NCBI GenBank assembly: GCA_015069695.1 | Contig: JADCRZ010000002.1 | Span: 186,001 to 250,000, forward strand | Direction: 5' to 3' | DNA: 64,000 bases | Source of the DNA: Williamsia sp. | GTDB taxonomy: Bacteria; Bacteroidota; Bacteroidia; Chitinophagales; Chitinophagaceae | Made by a program: the position numbers and the translations under genes | Shown: positions 1-9,693 of the stretch, one piece after another | Position numbering within the stretch: the first letter of the stretch is position 1 | Layout: every line of letters starts with the position of its first letter | Notes under the pieces: generated by a model | What the model was told of the DNA's origin: nothing | Seen by the model: only the letters and a program-made list of their open reading frames with translations | Database searches by the model: none

Positions 1-1
1 T

Positions 2-1513
2 GCCACTTCCAATACGGGTACCTGGTACAATGTGCGCCGGTTGAACATCCTGCTGCAGGGCGTGAACGCCGGTAAACTGCCGGAGGCGGTCAAAACAAGG
101 ATCAAGGCAGAAGCTTATTTCCTGCGTGCATACATCTATTTCAACCTGGTGAAATTATACGGCGGTGTGCCGATCGTAACCAAACCGCAGGACTGGGAGA
201 ACGATGAATTGCTGGTACCCAGGAACAAAACTTCCGAGTGCATTGATTTTATCTGTAAAGACCTGGATTCTGCTGCACTGGCGCCGGCTGCACTGCAGGC
301 AAATTACTCGGCAAGCTCAGGCAACAGGGGCCGGATCACGCAGGCGGCTGCCCTTGCTTTCAAAGGAAGGGTGCTGCTGTACTGGGCAAGCGCCCAGTTC
401 AATCCGAACAATGACCCGGCAAGATGGAAAAGGGCCTATGATGCCAATAAGATCGCATTTGACGTACTGACCACGCAGGGCTATGCTTTGTATCCTGCTT
501 TTTCAGCCGTATTAACCGATGAAAGCAGCGCCAACAAAGAAGTGATCATACTCCGCTCTTACGACGGATCTACGGTGAGCGGCAATTTTAATAGTTATGA
601 AGCCCAGGCCCGTCCTTCATCGGAAGGCGGTGGAACAGGTTATAACCCTACCTGGAACCTGGTGCGGGCTTTTCCGATGAAAAACGGGAAAGCCATCACG
701 GAAACCGGTTCGGGTTACGATTCGGTTTATTACTGGAGAAACCGTGATCCGCGTTTAGATGCCACCGTTGTATACAACGGAGCAACATGGGCGCTGAGCG
801 GAGTAGCTACCAGGAGGCAATGGATGTTCGCCGGCACTACCAGCGAAACCACGATTTCACCTACCGGCTTCTATGCGCGCAAGGGTGTCAATCCCGCTAC
901 GCTCAGAACCAACGCAGCATACGGCGGTACCGACTGGATAGAAATGCGTTTTGCCGAAGTGATGCTGAACCTCGCCGAATGCGCCAATGCAACCGGTCTG
1001 ACGAATGACGCCTATACGATGATGACGGCCATCCGCAAAAGGGCAGGCATCGATGCCGGCACCGATAACCTGTATGGTTTGAAACCGGGCATGACCCAGG
1101 CCGAGATGCTCACTGCCATCATCAACGAACGCAGGATCGAGTTCGCATTTGAAGGAAAGCGGTATGATGATCTGCGCCGCACCAAACTCTGGACTACACT
1201 CAACGGAACGTACCGGCAGAAACTGGTGTTTGCGATCAAAGCGCCTTACGTGGCTACCACCAATACGGCAACCGCCAATAATTTGAACGGTTTTGTGCCC
1301 GGCACCTCTACTTATTTGAGGGATACGATCAACCTGAATACGGATTCTTACGCCAAGATATTTACGGTCACCGTGGCCAACCTGGAAAGCACGCCCATCA
1401 ATTTCAAGCCGGAGTACTATTTCTACGCCATCCCTACCAGTAACATCACCCGCGACCCGAATATGAAACAAACAAACGGATGGGGTACCGGCGGATTTGA
1501 TCCCTTGCAATAA
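2..1513 (+). CDS. SusD/RagB-family outer-membrane glycan-binding lipoprotein (5' end outside the window)
   Basis: This is the C-terminal part of a SusD-like surface lipoprotein, which caps a SusC TonB-dependent transporter and hands it oligosaccharides. The frame is open from the first bases of the window, so the signal peptide, lipobox and roughly the first hundred residues are missing. A GTG at 32 is an internal codon, not a start. Visible family features are the TWYNVRRLNILLQ helix, the TPR-like segment EAYFLRAYIYFNLVKLYGG, the late motif INERRIEFAFEGKRYDDLRR and the typical C-terminal ending YYFYAIPTSNITRDPNMKQ. The partner susC should lie just upstream of the window. Two pectate lyases follow after a gap of about 50 bases, so this SusD probably serves pectin-derived oligosaccharides (inference from neighbours). 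Confidence 0.93.
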   Translation, partial: ATSNTGTWYNVRRLNILLQGVNAGKLPEAVKTRIKAEAYFLRAYIYFNLVKLYGGVPIVTKPQDWENDELLVPRNKTSECIDFICKDLDSAALAPAALQANYSASSGNRGRITQAAALAFKGRVLLYWASAQFNPNNDPARWKRAYDANKIAFDVLTTQGYALYPAFSAVLTDESSANKEVIILRSYDGSTVSGNFNSYEAQARPSSEGGGTGYNPTWNLVRAFPMKNGKAITETGSGYDSVYYWRNRDPRLDATVVYNGATWALSGVATRRQWMFAGTTSETTISPTGFYARKGVNPATLRTNAAYGGTDWIEMRFAEVMLNLAECANATGLTNDAYTMMTAIRKRAGIDAGTDNLYGLKPGMTQAEMLTAIINERRIEFAFEGKRYDDLRRTKLWTTLNGTYRQKLVFAIKAPYVATTNTATANNLNGFVPGTSTYLRDTINLNTDSYAKIFTVTVANLESTPINFKPEYYFYAIPTSNITRDPNMKQTNGWGTGGFDPLQ

Positions 1514-1562
1514 AAAACAAAACCTAGTTTATTCCATCAGTCCTCCAAAAAATCAGTTCGTC

Positions 1563-3215
1563 ATGAAAAAATGGTTCTCTAAGATTTTCCTGGTTGCTTT
1601 TACAGCAGGTGTTGCACAGACAGCTTTGGCTCAGTATCCCGATGTTCCGAAACCTGTACAGGCATGGGCCGATTCCCTGATGACAGCCGCCCGGAAACAT
1701 TCTGACGAAGCCTGGCTGAAAGCCCTGCCGGCCATTGAAAAGGAAGCCAAGAACGGCAAGCCCTTTATCCCCTGGGCAACCAGGCCGCTCGATCTGCCGC
1801 AGGCCGAGATCCCGGCTTTTCCGGGTGCCGAAGGCGGTGGTAAATACAGCTTTGGCGGCCGCGGTGGTAAAGTGGTCGTTGTAACAAGTCTGGCAGATGA
1901 CGGTCCGGGTACACTGCGCGATGCCTGTGAGCAAGGCGGCGCCCGCATTGTAGTGTTCAACGTGGCTGGTATCATCCGGCTTAAGACCCCGCTGATGATC
2001 CGTGCACCGTACATTACGATTGAAGGCCAAACAGCACCTGGTGACGGTGTATGTGTAGCCGGTGAATCAGTGTGGATCAATACACACGATGTAATTATCC
2101 GCTATATGCGCTTCCGCCGCGGCGAAACCAATGTAGGCAGGAGAGACGATGCCATCGGCGGCAACCCGATCGGCAATATCATGATCGATCATGTATCAGC
2201 GAGCTGGGGCCTGGATGAGAACATGTCTATGTACCGCCACATGTACAACGACAGTACAGGAAAACCGGAAGACAAGTTCGCGACAGCCAACATCACCATC
2301 CAGAACTCTATTTTCTCTGAAGCGCTCGATACCTGGAACCACGCTTTCGGCAGCACCCTGGGCGGCGAAAATTGCTCTTTTATGCGCAATCTCTGGGCCG
2401 ACAATGCCGGCCGCAATCCTTCCGTTGGCTGGAACAGCGTGTTCAATTTTGTCAACAACGTCGTGTTCAACTGGGTACACCGCTCAACCGATGGAGGTGA
2501 TTACCGTGCAATGTTTAATATCATCAACAACTATTACAAGCCGGGACCCCTGACCCCTAAAAATACGCCTATCGGCTACCGCATCCTCAAACCTGAATCA
2601 GGCAGAAGCAAGCTGAAATACCAGGTATATGGCCGGGCTTATGTGAAAGGCAATATCATGGAAGGAAATGAACGCGTAACAAAGGACAACTGGGATGGCG
2701 GGGTACAGGTGGAAGAACTTCCCAATGCAGGCCCTTACCGCGATAACATGCGGGTAAGCAATCCCCTGCCGATGCCGCAGCTGACCATCATGCCTGCCAT
2801 GGAAGCTTACAACTACGTGCTGACCCATGCCGGCGCCACCCTTCCTAAGAGGGATCCGGTAGATACCCGTGTAATAGAGCAGGTAAGAACCGGTACCATC
2901 AAATACAAGGAAGGCGTTGCGCTGCCCACTACCCAGTTCAAACACCGCCGCCTGCCGATCGATTCTTACAAACAGGGCATCATTACCGATATAAGCCAGG
3001 TAGGAGGTTACCCGGAATACAAAGGCACGCCGCATAAAGATTCGGACAGCGATGGCCTGCCTGATGAGTACGAGACCAAACACGGACTCAATCCCCGCAG
3101 TGCAGCCGACGCCTGCCAGATCACAAAAAGCGGTTATGCCAACATCGAAGTATACCTCAACGAGGTGGCAGGCACAGCCGGCGATGTGATCCGTTCCGTA
3201 GCAAACAACCATTGA
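1563..3215 (+). CDS. Exported pectate lyase, PL1 family (first of two tandem paralogues)
   Basis: Predicted right-handed beta-helix lyase that cleaves homogalacturonan by beta-elimination. I place the start at ATG 1563 because it opens a clear signal peptide (MKKWFSKIFLVAFTAG...ALA); an in-frame ATG at 1497 would overlap the SusD gene and add no signal. The mature protein has an N-terminal helical segment, then FPGAEGGG near residue 86 and GGRGGKVVVVTSLADDGPGT, the usual entry to PL1 beta-helices. IMIDHVSASWG near residue 205 is the conserved Ca/substrate-binding region. The C-terminus (about residue 493 on) carries DSDSDGLPDEYE, an Asp-rich calcium-binding repeat seen on secreted Bacteroidota enzymes. 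Length is 550 residues. The neighbour at 3276 is a close paralogue. Family call is firm; exact substrate is inferred. Confidence 0.9.
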   Translation: MKKWFSKIFLVAFTAGVAQTALAQYPDVPKPVQAWADSLMTAARKHSDEAWLKALPAIEKEAKNGKPFIPWATRPLDLPQAEIPAFPGAEGGGKYSFGGRGGKVVVVTSLADDGPGTLRDACEQGGARIVVFNVAGIIRLKTPLMIRAPYITIEGQTAPGDGVCVAGESVWINTHDVIIRYMRFRRGETNVGRRDDAIGGNPIGNIMIDHVSASWGLDENMSMYRHMYNDSTGKPEDKFATANITIQNSIFSEALDTWNHAFGSTLGGENCSFMRNLWADNAGRNPSVGWNSVFNFVNNVVFNWVHRSTDGGDYRAMFNIINNYYKPGPLTPKNTPIGYRILKPESGRSKLKYQVYGRAYVKGNIMEGNERVTKDNWDGGVQVEELPNAGPYRDNMRVSNPLPMPQLTIMPAMEAYNYVLTHAGATLPKRDPVDTRVIEQVRTGTIKYKEGVALPTTQFKHRRLPIDSYKQGIITDISQVGGYPEYKGTPHKDSDSDGLPDEYETKHGLNPRSAADACQITKSGYANIEVYLNEVAGTAGDVIRSVANNH

Positions 3216-3275
3216 TACCTGTTAACAACAAGCAGCCCTCTACCCATCTTTGTTAAGAACGAAAAAAGAAAATTT

Positions 3276-4940
3276 ATGCGCACCCGTTTTTGCGTGTTGT
3301 TGCTGCTGGCTGCCATCTGCCAGTCGGCAAACGCACAGTACCCGACCATACCGCCGGCCCTGCAGGATTCTGCCGACAGGGAGATGAAAAAGATCCAGGC
3401 ACTTTCTGATGAGGCCTGGGCCAAGGCCCTGCCTATTGTAGAGGCAGACGAAAAAAAGGGAAAGCCGTTCAGGCCCTGGGCTGAAAAGCCAAGTGACCTG
3501 CCCCAGTCCAACCTCCCGGCATTTCCGGGTGCGGAAGGCGGTGGCGCTTTTAGCTTCGGAGGCCGCGGTGGCAAAGTAATCGTTGTAACCAGCCTCGCCG
3601 ACAGAGGGCCCGGCACCTTCCGCGAAGCCTGCGAACAAGGCGGCGCCCGCATTGTAGTTTTTAATGTGGCCGGTATTATTCGGCTGCAAAGTCCGGTCAA
3701 CATCCGTGCTCCCTACATTACCATTGCCGGACAAAGTGCACCGGGTGATGGCATCTGCATTGCCGGTGAATCGGTTCTGATAGATACGCACGACGTGGTG
3801 GTCCGCTACATGCGTTTCCGCCGCGGCGAAACCAATGTCACCCGCCGCGATGATGCGTTGGGCGGAAACTCCGTCGGTAATATCATGATCGATCATGTAT
3901 CGGCGAGCTGGGGATTGGATGAGAACATGTCTATGTACCGCCATGTGTACGACCGGGGCGGAAAGGCCATCAAGATGCCGACCGTGAACGTGACCATCCA
4001 GAACTCTATTTTTTCTGAAGCGCTGGATACCTACAACCATGCTTTTGGAAGCACCATCGGCGGACTCAACAGCACGTTCATGCGCAACCTGTGGGCAAAC
4101 AATATCAGCCGCAATCCGTCTATCGGCATGTACGGCGATTTTGGTTTTGTAAACAATGTAGTCTTCAACTGGTGGAACCGGAGCGCTGATGGAGGGGACA
4201 ACAATTCTCTTTTCCAGTTTATCAACAACTGGTACAAACCCGGTCCTATCACCCCCCTCGATAAGCCAATCGGTCACCGCATCCTGAAACCGGAATCCGG
4301 CCGGGCAGCCAAAGACAGTCTGGCTTTTGGCAAAGCTTATGTAAACGGCAACATCGTGGAAGGCAACGAAAAAGTGACCAAAGACAACTGGGATGGCGGC
4401 GTGCAGGTAGGGGAAGAAGGAGATGCGGGAAAATGGACCAGCGCCATCCGGGTCAACAAACCCATGCCCATGGCGCGTGTCAGCATTTTACCGGCCCGCG
4501 AAGCGTATGATTATGTGCTGGCCAATGTAGGCGCCAACCTGCCGGTAAGGGATGCCGTAGACAAGCGCATCGTGGAAGAGGTCAGAACCGGAAAGATTGT
4601 TTATACAGAAGGCGGCAAAACGCATATCGGAGACAAATGGATCAAGCGCCGGCTGCCAGATGATACCTATAAACAAGGCATTATCACCCATCCCAGCCAG
4701 GTAGGCGGTTATCCTGCTTACAACGGAACTCCTTACAAGGACGCGGACAAGGACGGCATGCCGGATGAGTATGAAACCAAACACGGGCTCAACCCCCGCA
4801 ATGCAGCCGATGCTGCTGCGATCGCAAAAAGCGGTTATGCAAACATTGAAGAGTATCTTAATAGCCTGGTCGACTTACGGGCAGTGAAACCCGCCGGGAA
4901 TAGCAAGCTGCTGACAATGGGAAAGACTGAAGTGAAGTGA
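3276..4940 (+). CDS. Exported pectate lyase, PL1 family (second tandem paralogue)
   Basis: A 554-residue paralogue of the preceding lyase with the same architecture: signal peptide MRTRFCVLLLLAAICQSANA, an alpha-helical lead region, FPGAEGGGAFSFGGRGGK, the IMIDHVSASWGLDENMSMY block and the C-terminal Asp-rich DADKDGMPDEYE segment. The two proteins align along their full length without large gaps, differing mainly before the beta-helix and at the C-terminal tail, so the pair arose by tandem duplication. Several nucleotide stretches are almost identical between the copies, for example around 2180-2240 and 3885-3945. It probably cleaves the same polymer with a different pattern preference (inference). 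It is separated from the upstream lyase by 60 bases and is likely co-transcribed. Confidence 0.9.
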   Translation: MRTRFCVLLLLAAICQSANAQYPTIPPALQDSADREMKKIQALSDEAWAKALPIVEADEKKGKPFRPWAEKPSDLPQSNLPAFPGAEGGGAFSFGGRGGKVIVVTSLADRGPGTFREACEQGGARIVVFNVAGIIRLQSPVNIRAPYITIAGQSAPGDGICIAGESVLIDTHDVVVRYMRFRRGETNVTRRDDALGGNSVGNIMIDHVSASWGLDENMSMYRHVYDRGGKAIKMPTVNVTIQNSIFSEALDTYNHAFGSTIGGLNSTFMRNLWANNISRNPSIGMYGDFGFVNNVVFNWWNRSADGGDNNSLFQFINNWYKPGPITPLDKPIGHRILKPESGRAAKDSLAFGKAYVNGNIVEGNEKVTKDNWDGGVQVGEEGDAGKWTSAIRVNKPMPMARVSILPAREAYDYVLANVGANLPVRDAVDKRIVEEVRTGKIVYTEGGKTHIGDKWIKRRLPDDTYKQGIITHPSQVGGYPAYNGTPYKDADKDGMPDEYETKHGLNPRNAADAAAIAKSGYANIEEYLNSLVDLRAVKPAGNSKLLTMGKTEVK

Positions 4941-5095
4941 GGGGTAGGGGTGGGTTCAGGCCTGCAACCGTTTGAGCATATTGCATCATTGAAACAACCA
5001 TTGATCGTACTTTGCAAAAAGAAACAACGCAAAATTTTCAATTGTCTATTCAACTGTCTTTATCCGTAAAAGAGACCAGGCAACAGGGCAGGTTT

Positions 5096-8000
5096 ATGTA
5101 TATAGCCGGCCTTGTTGCCTGCCTTGTTTCGCTGCTGCCGGCTGCACAGGGCCAGAAGCCACCCAAGCCGTTACCGCCTCTGTCCGAAGACAAAGGACAC
5201 CTTGTTTACACACCTGATGAACAAGGCAACCGGATCCCCGATTTTTCTTATTGCGGTTACCAGGCTTCCGAAGTGGGTATTCCCAACGTACCGGTAAAAA
5301 TGGTTGTTCCCTTGCGGGAAGGAGATGCGACGTTACGCATCCAGGCCGCTATTGACCGGGTCGCTGCCATGCCCAAGGGGGCAGACGGGTTCCGGGGTGT
5401 TGTGCTGTTGCAAAAAGGCGTGTATAACGTGCAGGGACAGCTGAAAATTGATTCTTCGGGCGTGGTGCTGCGCGGCAGTGGGATGGGAGCGGGCGGAACC
5501 GTGCTGCTGGGAACGGGTAAAGACAGGCAAACGCTTGTGCGTATAACAGGCAGGGACAACCGCTCTTACGGCAGTGAGGCAAAAGTTGTCAATCCTTATG
5601 TGCCCGTCAACGCAACAAAACTGACCCTGGCTGCCGCTAACTTTAAAGCAGGCGATCAAATCATTGTTCACCGGCCTTCTACCAAAAACTGGATTGCCGT
5701 TCTCCATACAGAAACATTCGGCGGCGGCATTTCTGCGCTGGGCTGGAAACCCGGCGAGCGGGATCTTTTTTGGGAACGCAAGATTACACAGGTAGAAGGA
5801 AACACCATAACGCTTGATGTGCCGCTCACCACCGCACTGGATACCACTTACGGTGGCGCTACCGTGGCTTTGTGCTCCTGGCCCGGCCGTATCGATCATG
5901 CAGGCGTGGAAAATATGCAGCTTGCTTCTACCTGCGATACCAGCAACCCGAAAGATGAAGCGCACCGCTGGATGGCCATCACGCTGGAGAATGTAGAAGA
6001 TGCCTGGGTGCGCCAGATCATATTCAGGCATTTTGCCGGTTCTGCCGTTGATGTGCTGGAAACCGCGCGGCGCATAACCGTAGAAGACTGCAAATCACTG
6101 GAACCGGTATCAGAGATCGGCGGACAAAGACGCTATACTTTTCTGGTAACCGGTCAGCAAACCCTTGTGCAGCGCTGCTATGCCGAAGGCGGCTACCACG
6201 ATTTCGCCGTGGGCTATTGTGCGGCCGGTCCCAATGCTTTTGTGCAATGCCAGTCGGTGCAGCCCTACAATTTTAGTGGCGCCATCGATAGCTGGGCTTC
6301 GGGTGTTTTATTTGATATCGTAAACGTGGATGGCAATGCCCTGCGTTTTGGTAACAGGGGGCAGGACGGACAGGGTGCTGGCTGGAGTGCAGCCAACTCT
6401 GTCTTCTGGCAGTGCACCGCAGCCCGGGTAGATTGTTATAAACCGCCTACTGCCAACAACTGGGCCTTTGGTACCTGGGCGCAGTTTTCAGGAGATGGTT
6501 ACTGGGGTGAATCCAACAATGCTGTCAATCCCCGCAGCCTCTATTATGCCCAGCTCGGCGAACGCCTGAAAAGGGATGTTTCAGACAGGGCGCAGGTGCT
6601 TTTTGTAGAAACCGATGCTTCCAGCAGTCCGTCCGTAGCCGTAGCTGCACAGCTGACAGCTATTTCCGTGAACCCCGCCCCCAGGCTGAGTGACTGGATC
6701 GATGCAGCCCCTGCCCGGCAACCCATTCCGGTAAACGGGTCTGGCATACAAACGATAGATGCAGCCGGCATTCCGCAGCCTGCACGTCCTTCCCTGGCAC
6801 CCGTGATGTGTATTCAGAACGGCTGGGTGGTAAGAGGCAGTGGTGTGGTTACCGGTAACCGCCAGGAAGTGCCCTGGTGGAGCGGCAGTGTGTTGCCAAC
6901 GGATTTGCCAAAGATGAAACTGCATATCACCCGCTTTGTACCGGGAAGAACAGGCACCGGACTGACAGACGACCTGGATGCCCTGACCGATACCATGAAG
7001 CAGCGCAACTTGGTAGCCATCGAGCACAACTATGCTTTGTGGTACGAAAGAAGAAGGGACGACCACGAGCGCATCCGCCGGATGGACGGAGAAGTATGGC
7101 CGCCCTTTTACGAGTTGCCCTTTGCCCGCAGCGGGCAAGGCACCGGCTGGGATGGCATGAGCAAATACGATCTGACCAAATACAATACCTGGTACTGGGG
7201 CCGCCTTCACCAGTTTGCCGATCTGGCGGACAGGAAGGGACTTGTGCTGGTTCACCAGAATTATTTTCAGCACAACATCATCGAAGCAGGCGCCCACTAC
7301 GCAGATTTTCCCTGGCGCCCCGTCAACAACATCAACAACACCGGCTTTCCCGAACCTGTGCCTTATGCCGGCGACAAGCGCTTGTTCATGGCAGAGCAGT
7401 TCTATGATGTAAACCATCCCGTACGCCGTGCTTTGCACCGGGCCTACATCCGCCAGTGCCTGAACAATTTTGTTGGCAACAACGGCGTCATCCAGTTGAC
7501 AGGGGCAGAGTTTACAGGTCCCAGGCATTTTGTTGCTTTCTGGCTGGATGTCATCAGGGAATGGGAGCGAGAAACCGGTAAAAAGCAGATCATCGGCTTG
7601 AGCGCCACCAAAGATGTACAGGATTCTATCCTGGATGACAAAGACCGGGCAGCCCTGGTTGACCTGATCGATATCCGCTACTGGCATTACCAGGCTGACG
7701 GCAAGGCCTATGCGCCGCAGGGTGGACAAAACCTGGCACCCCGCCAGCACGCAAGATTGCTCAAGCCAAAAGCTTCTTCCTTTGAGCAGGTATACCGGGC
7801 GGTAAAGGAGTATCGCTTGAAATATCCCGGCAAGGCAGTGATGTATTCCGGAGACGGGTATGATCAATGGGGCTGGGCTGCTTTCATGGCCGGCGGTTCG
7901 CTGGCGGTGATTCCGAAATTAGCAGACGCCTGGCTGACAGCCGCCTCCGGTATGTTGCCGGTAGAAGCGCCTGCCGGTGCGCCAGGTGTTTATATGCTGT

Positions 8001-8203
8001 CCGGCAAAGAAGGAACGATCGTATACCTGGCACAGGGAGCCACCGCGCAGCTTGATTTGTCAAAACAAAGCGGTGCATACAAGGAAACCTGGATCAGTGC
8101 AGGAAATGGAAAGGAAATAAAATCGGCAACAGGCAAGGGCGGACAGCCGATTGAGCTGAAAAATCCGCAGCAAGGGGCGGCCCTTGTATGGGTGCACAAA
8201 TAA
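5096..8203 (+). CDS. Exported two-part protein: beta-helix pectate-lyase-like N-terminus plus DUF6298 C-terminus
   Basis: A 1035-residue exported protein. I prefer ATG 5096, which starts the signal peptide MYIAGLVACLVSLLPAAQGQ; an in-frame TTG at 5012 would bury that signal. The first ~480 residues look like a pectate-lyase-superfamily beta-helix (IQAAIDRVAAMPKGADGF, GVVLLQKGVYNVQGQL, VVLRGSGMGAGGTVLLG). From about residue 600 the sequence matches my memory of DUF6298 in Bacteroidota: ERRRDDHERIRRMDGEVW, SKYDLTKYNTWYW, PVNNINNTGFPEPVPYAGD and IDIRYWHYQADGK, probably a TIM-barrel-like catalytic region. I do not know a proven activity for this architecture. Its position between pectate lyases and a GH140 enzyme suggests action on a pectin side chain or backbone fragment (inference). 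Confidence 0.8.
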   Translation: MYIAGLVACLVSLLPAAQGQKPPKPLPPLSEDKGHLVYTPDEQGNRIPDFSYCGYQASEVGIPNVPVKMVVPLREGDATLRIQAAIDRVAAMPKGADGFRGVVLLQKGVYNVQGQLKIDSSGVVLRGSGMGAGGTVLLGTGKDRQTLVRITGRDNRSYGSEAKVVNPYVPVNATKLTLAAANFKAGDQIIVHRPSTKNWIAVLHTETFGGGISALGWKPGERDLFWERKITQVEGNTITLDVPLTTALDTTYGGATVALCSWPGRIDHAGVENMQLASTCDTSNPKDEAHRWMAITLENVEDAWVRQIIFRHFAGSAVDVLETARRITVEDCKSLEPVSEIGGQRRYTFLVTGQQTLVQRCYAEGGYHDFAVGYCAAGPNAFVQCQSVQPYNFSGAIDSWASGVLFDIVNVDGNALRFGNRGQDGQGAGWSAANSVFWQCTAARVDCYKPPTANNWAFGTWAQFSGDGYWGESNNAVNPRSLYYAQLGERLKRDVSDRAQVLFVETDASSSPSVAVAAQLTAISVNPAPRLSDWIDAAPARQPIPVNGSGIQTIDAAGIPQPARPSLAPVMCIQNGWVVRGSGVVTGNRQEVPWWSGSVLPTDLPKMKLHITRFVPGRTGTGLTDDLDALTDTMKQRNLVAIEHNYALWYERRRDDHERIRRMDGEVWPPFYELPFARSGQGTGWDGMSKYDLTKYNTWYWGRLHQFADLADRKGLVLVHQNYFQHNIIEAGAHYADFPWRPVNNINNTGFPEPVPYAGDKRLFMAEQFYDVNHPVRRALHRAYIRQCLNNFVGNNGVIQLTGAEFTGPRHFVAFWLDVIREWERETGKKQIIGLSATKDVQDSILDDKDRAALVDLIDIRYWHYQADGKAYAPQGGQNLAPRQHARLLKPKASSFEQVYRAVKEYRLKYPGKAVMYSGDGYDQWGWAAFMAGGSLAVIPKLADAWLTAASGMLPVEAPAGAPGVYMLSGKEGTIVYLAQGATAQLDLSKQSGAYKETWISAGNGKEIKSATGKGGQPIELKNPQQGAALVWVHK

Positions 8204-8212
8204 ATTCGTACC

Positions 8213-9610
8213 ATGGAATGGAAAAAAATCTTTTCGCTGTGTATACTCGCTGCTTTGATGCAGCTCCCTGTGAACGGCCAGGGGCGCCAGTTGCCTGCCT
8301 TGCGGGTTTCTGCAAACGGGCATTATCTGCTGACCGGGGACGGCCAGCCTTTTTTCTGGCTGGGGGATACCGGCTGGCTTTTGTTTGTAAAGCTGAACCG
8401 GGAAGAAGCAGGGAAATACCTGGAAGACAGGCGGCAAAAAGGCTTTAACGTAATACAGGCCATGGTGCTGCACACGCTGACCGCAGTGAACGTGTATGGC
8501 GATACGGCATTAAAAGGCCGCAATGTAGCCACACCCAACACCACGCCCGGCAATGCTTTTGGAGATGCTGCCCAGTACGATTTCTGGGATCATGTGGATT
8601 ATATTGTTGACCTGGCTGCACAAAAAGGAATTTACATGGCCCTGGTGCCTGTATGGGGCGCCAATGTAAAAAGCGGTGGTGTGAAGGAAGGAGATGCGGC
8701 GCGTTATGCCCAATGGCTGGCCGCGCGGTACCGCAACCGGAGCAACATCATCTGGATGAACGGCGGCGACATCAAGGGAAGTGACTCCATGAACGTATGG
8801 AAGGCCATCGGCCAGAACATTCACCAGCATGATCCGGCCCACCTGGTCACTTTCCATCCGTTTGGCCGCACCTCCTCAAGCGAATGGTTCCACAACGAAG
8901 CCTGGCTCCAGTTCAATATGTTTCAATCGGGCCACCGGAGCTACGACCTGGATACGTCGGCGGAAGAGCACAAGTTTGGTCCGGACAACTACAAATTTGT
9001 TGAAATCGATTATAAGAAACAACCTGTGAAGCCAACACTGGATGGAGAACCTTCTTACGAAGAAATTCCGTACGGATTGCACGATACCACAAAGCCGCGC
9101 TGGAAAGACTATGATGTGCGCAGATACGGCTACTGGGAAGTGTTTGCAGGCGGGGCCGGGTATACCTATGGGCACAACAGCGTTATGCAAATGCACAAAC
9201 CTACTGACAAGGGCAGCAGCTATGGCGCCCTGTCGTACTGGTATGATGCCATCAACTATCCCGGTGCCGGACAAATGGTTTATCTCAAAAAGCTCCTGCT
9301 CTCCAGGTCTTATTTCGACCGGGTGCCTGACCAATCGCTGGTAGCAGGCGAGCCAGGCGGGAAATACAAGTATATTGCAGCTACACGGGGAGGCACATAC
9401 GCTTATCTGTATGATTACACCGGCCGGCCATTTAGCGTAAACATGGGCAAGATCAGCGGATCCACCGTACAGGCCAGCTGGTACAATCCGCGCAACGGAA
9501 AAACCACCCGGATCGGACAATTCAACAACAAAGGCGTGCAGGCTTTTACCCCGCCCGGCAAAGAACAGGAAGGCAACGACTGGGTCTTGATCCTGGAAAG
9601 CACCAAATAA
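8213..9610 (+). CDS. Exported glycoside hydrolase of family GH140 (apiosidase type; DUF4038)
   Basis: A 465-residue exported enzyme with signal peptide MEWKKIFSLCILAALMQLPVNG. Family features are the entry FFWLGDTGWLLFVKLNREEA, then YDFWDHVDYIVDLAAQKGIY, NIIWMNGGDIKGSD and LDGEPSYEEIPYG, ending in a beta-sandwich of the collagen-binding-like type (YLYDYTGRPFSVNMGKI...). Asp186 in GGD and Glu279 in DGEP are the likely catalytic pair by motif position. Characterised GH140 members remove apiose-linked side chains of rhamnogalacturonan II, so this gene is the best pointer that the locus handles RG-II-like decorations. It starts 9 bases after the DUF6298 gene, consistent with one operon. The family call is from motif recall; substrate is inferred. 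Confidence 0.85.
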   Translation: MEWKKIFSLCILAALMQLPVNGQGRQLPALRVSANGHYLLTGDGQPFFWLGDTGWLLFVKLNREEAGKYLEDRRQKGFNVIQAMVLHTLTAVNVYGDTALKGRNVATPNTTPGNAFGDAAQYDFWDHVDYIVDLAAQKGIYMALVPVWGANVKSGGVKEGDAARYAQWLAARYRNRSNIIWMNGGDIKGSDSMNVWKAIGQNIHQHDPAHLVTFHPFGRTSSSEWFHNEAWLQFNMFQSGHRSYDLDTSAEEHKFGPDNYKFVEIDYKKQPVKPTLDGEPSYEEIPYGLHDTTKPRWKDYDVRRYGYWEVFAGGAGYTYGHNSVMQMHKPTDKGSSYGALSYWYDAINYPGAGQMVYLKKLLLSRSYFDRVPDQSLVAGEPGGKYKYIAATRGGTYAYLYDYTGRPFSVNMGKISGSTVQASWYNPRNGKTTRIGQFNNKGVQAFTPPGKEQEGNDWVLILESTK

Positions 9611-9693
9611 ACATGCAAACGAGATTGAACTTGTTGATACATGGCTTGAACGCACTGCCGCACAGGGGCAGGTTGAAACCCAATAGCAGGCTC

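Noticed and set aside
3240-4277. A 345-codon - strand frame opposite the second PL1 gene
   Set aside because: Similar shadow frames occur opposite the first lyase; the sequence shows no recognisable protein and the + strand gene is strongly supported.
5012-5095. Possible upstream TTG start for the DUF6298 gene
   Set aside because: It would place 28 polar residues ahead of a clear signal peptide that starts at ATG 5096.
6581-7867. Long open frame of about 430 codons on the - strand opposite the DUF6298 gene
   Set aside because: It lies wholly antisense to a well-supported gene, has no family features, and its composition is that of a reverse-strand shadow in GC-rich coding DNA.
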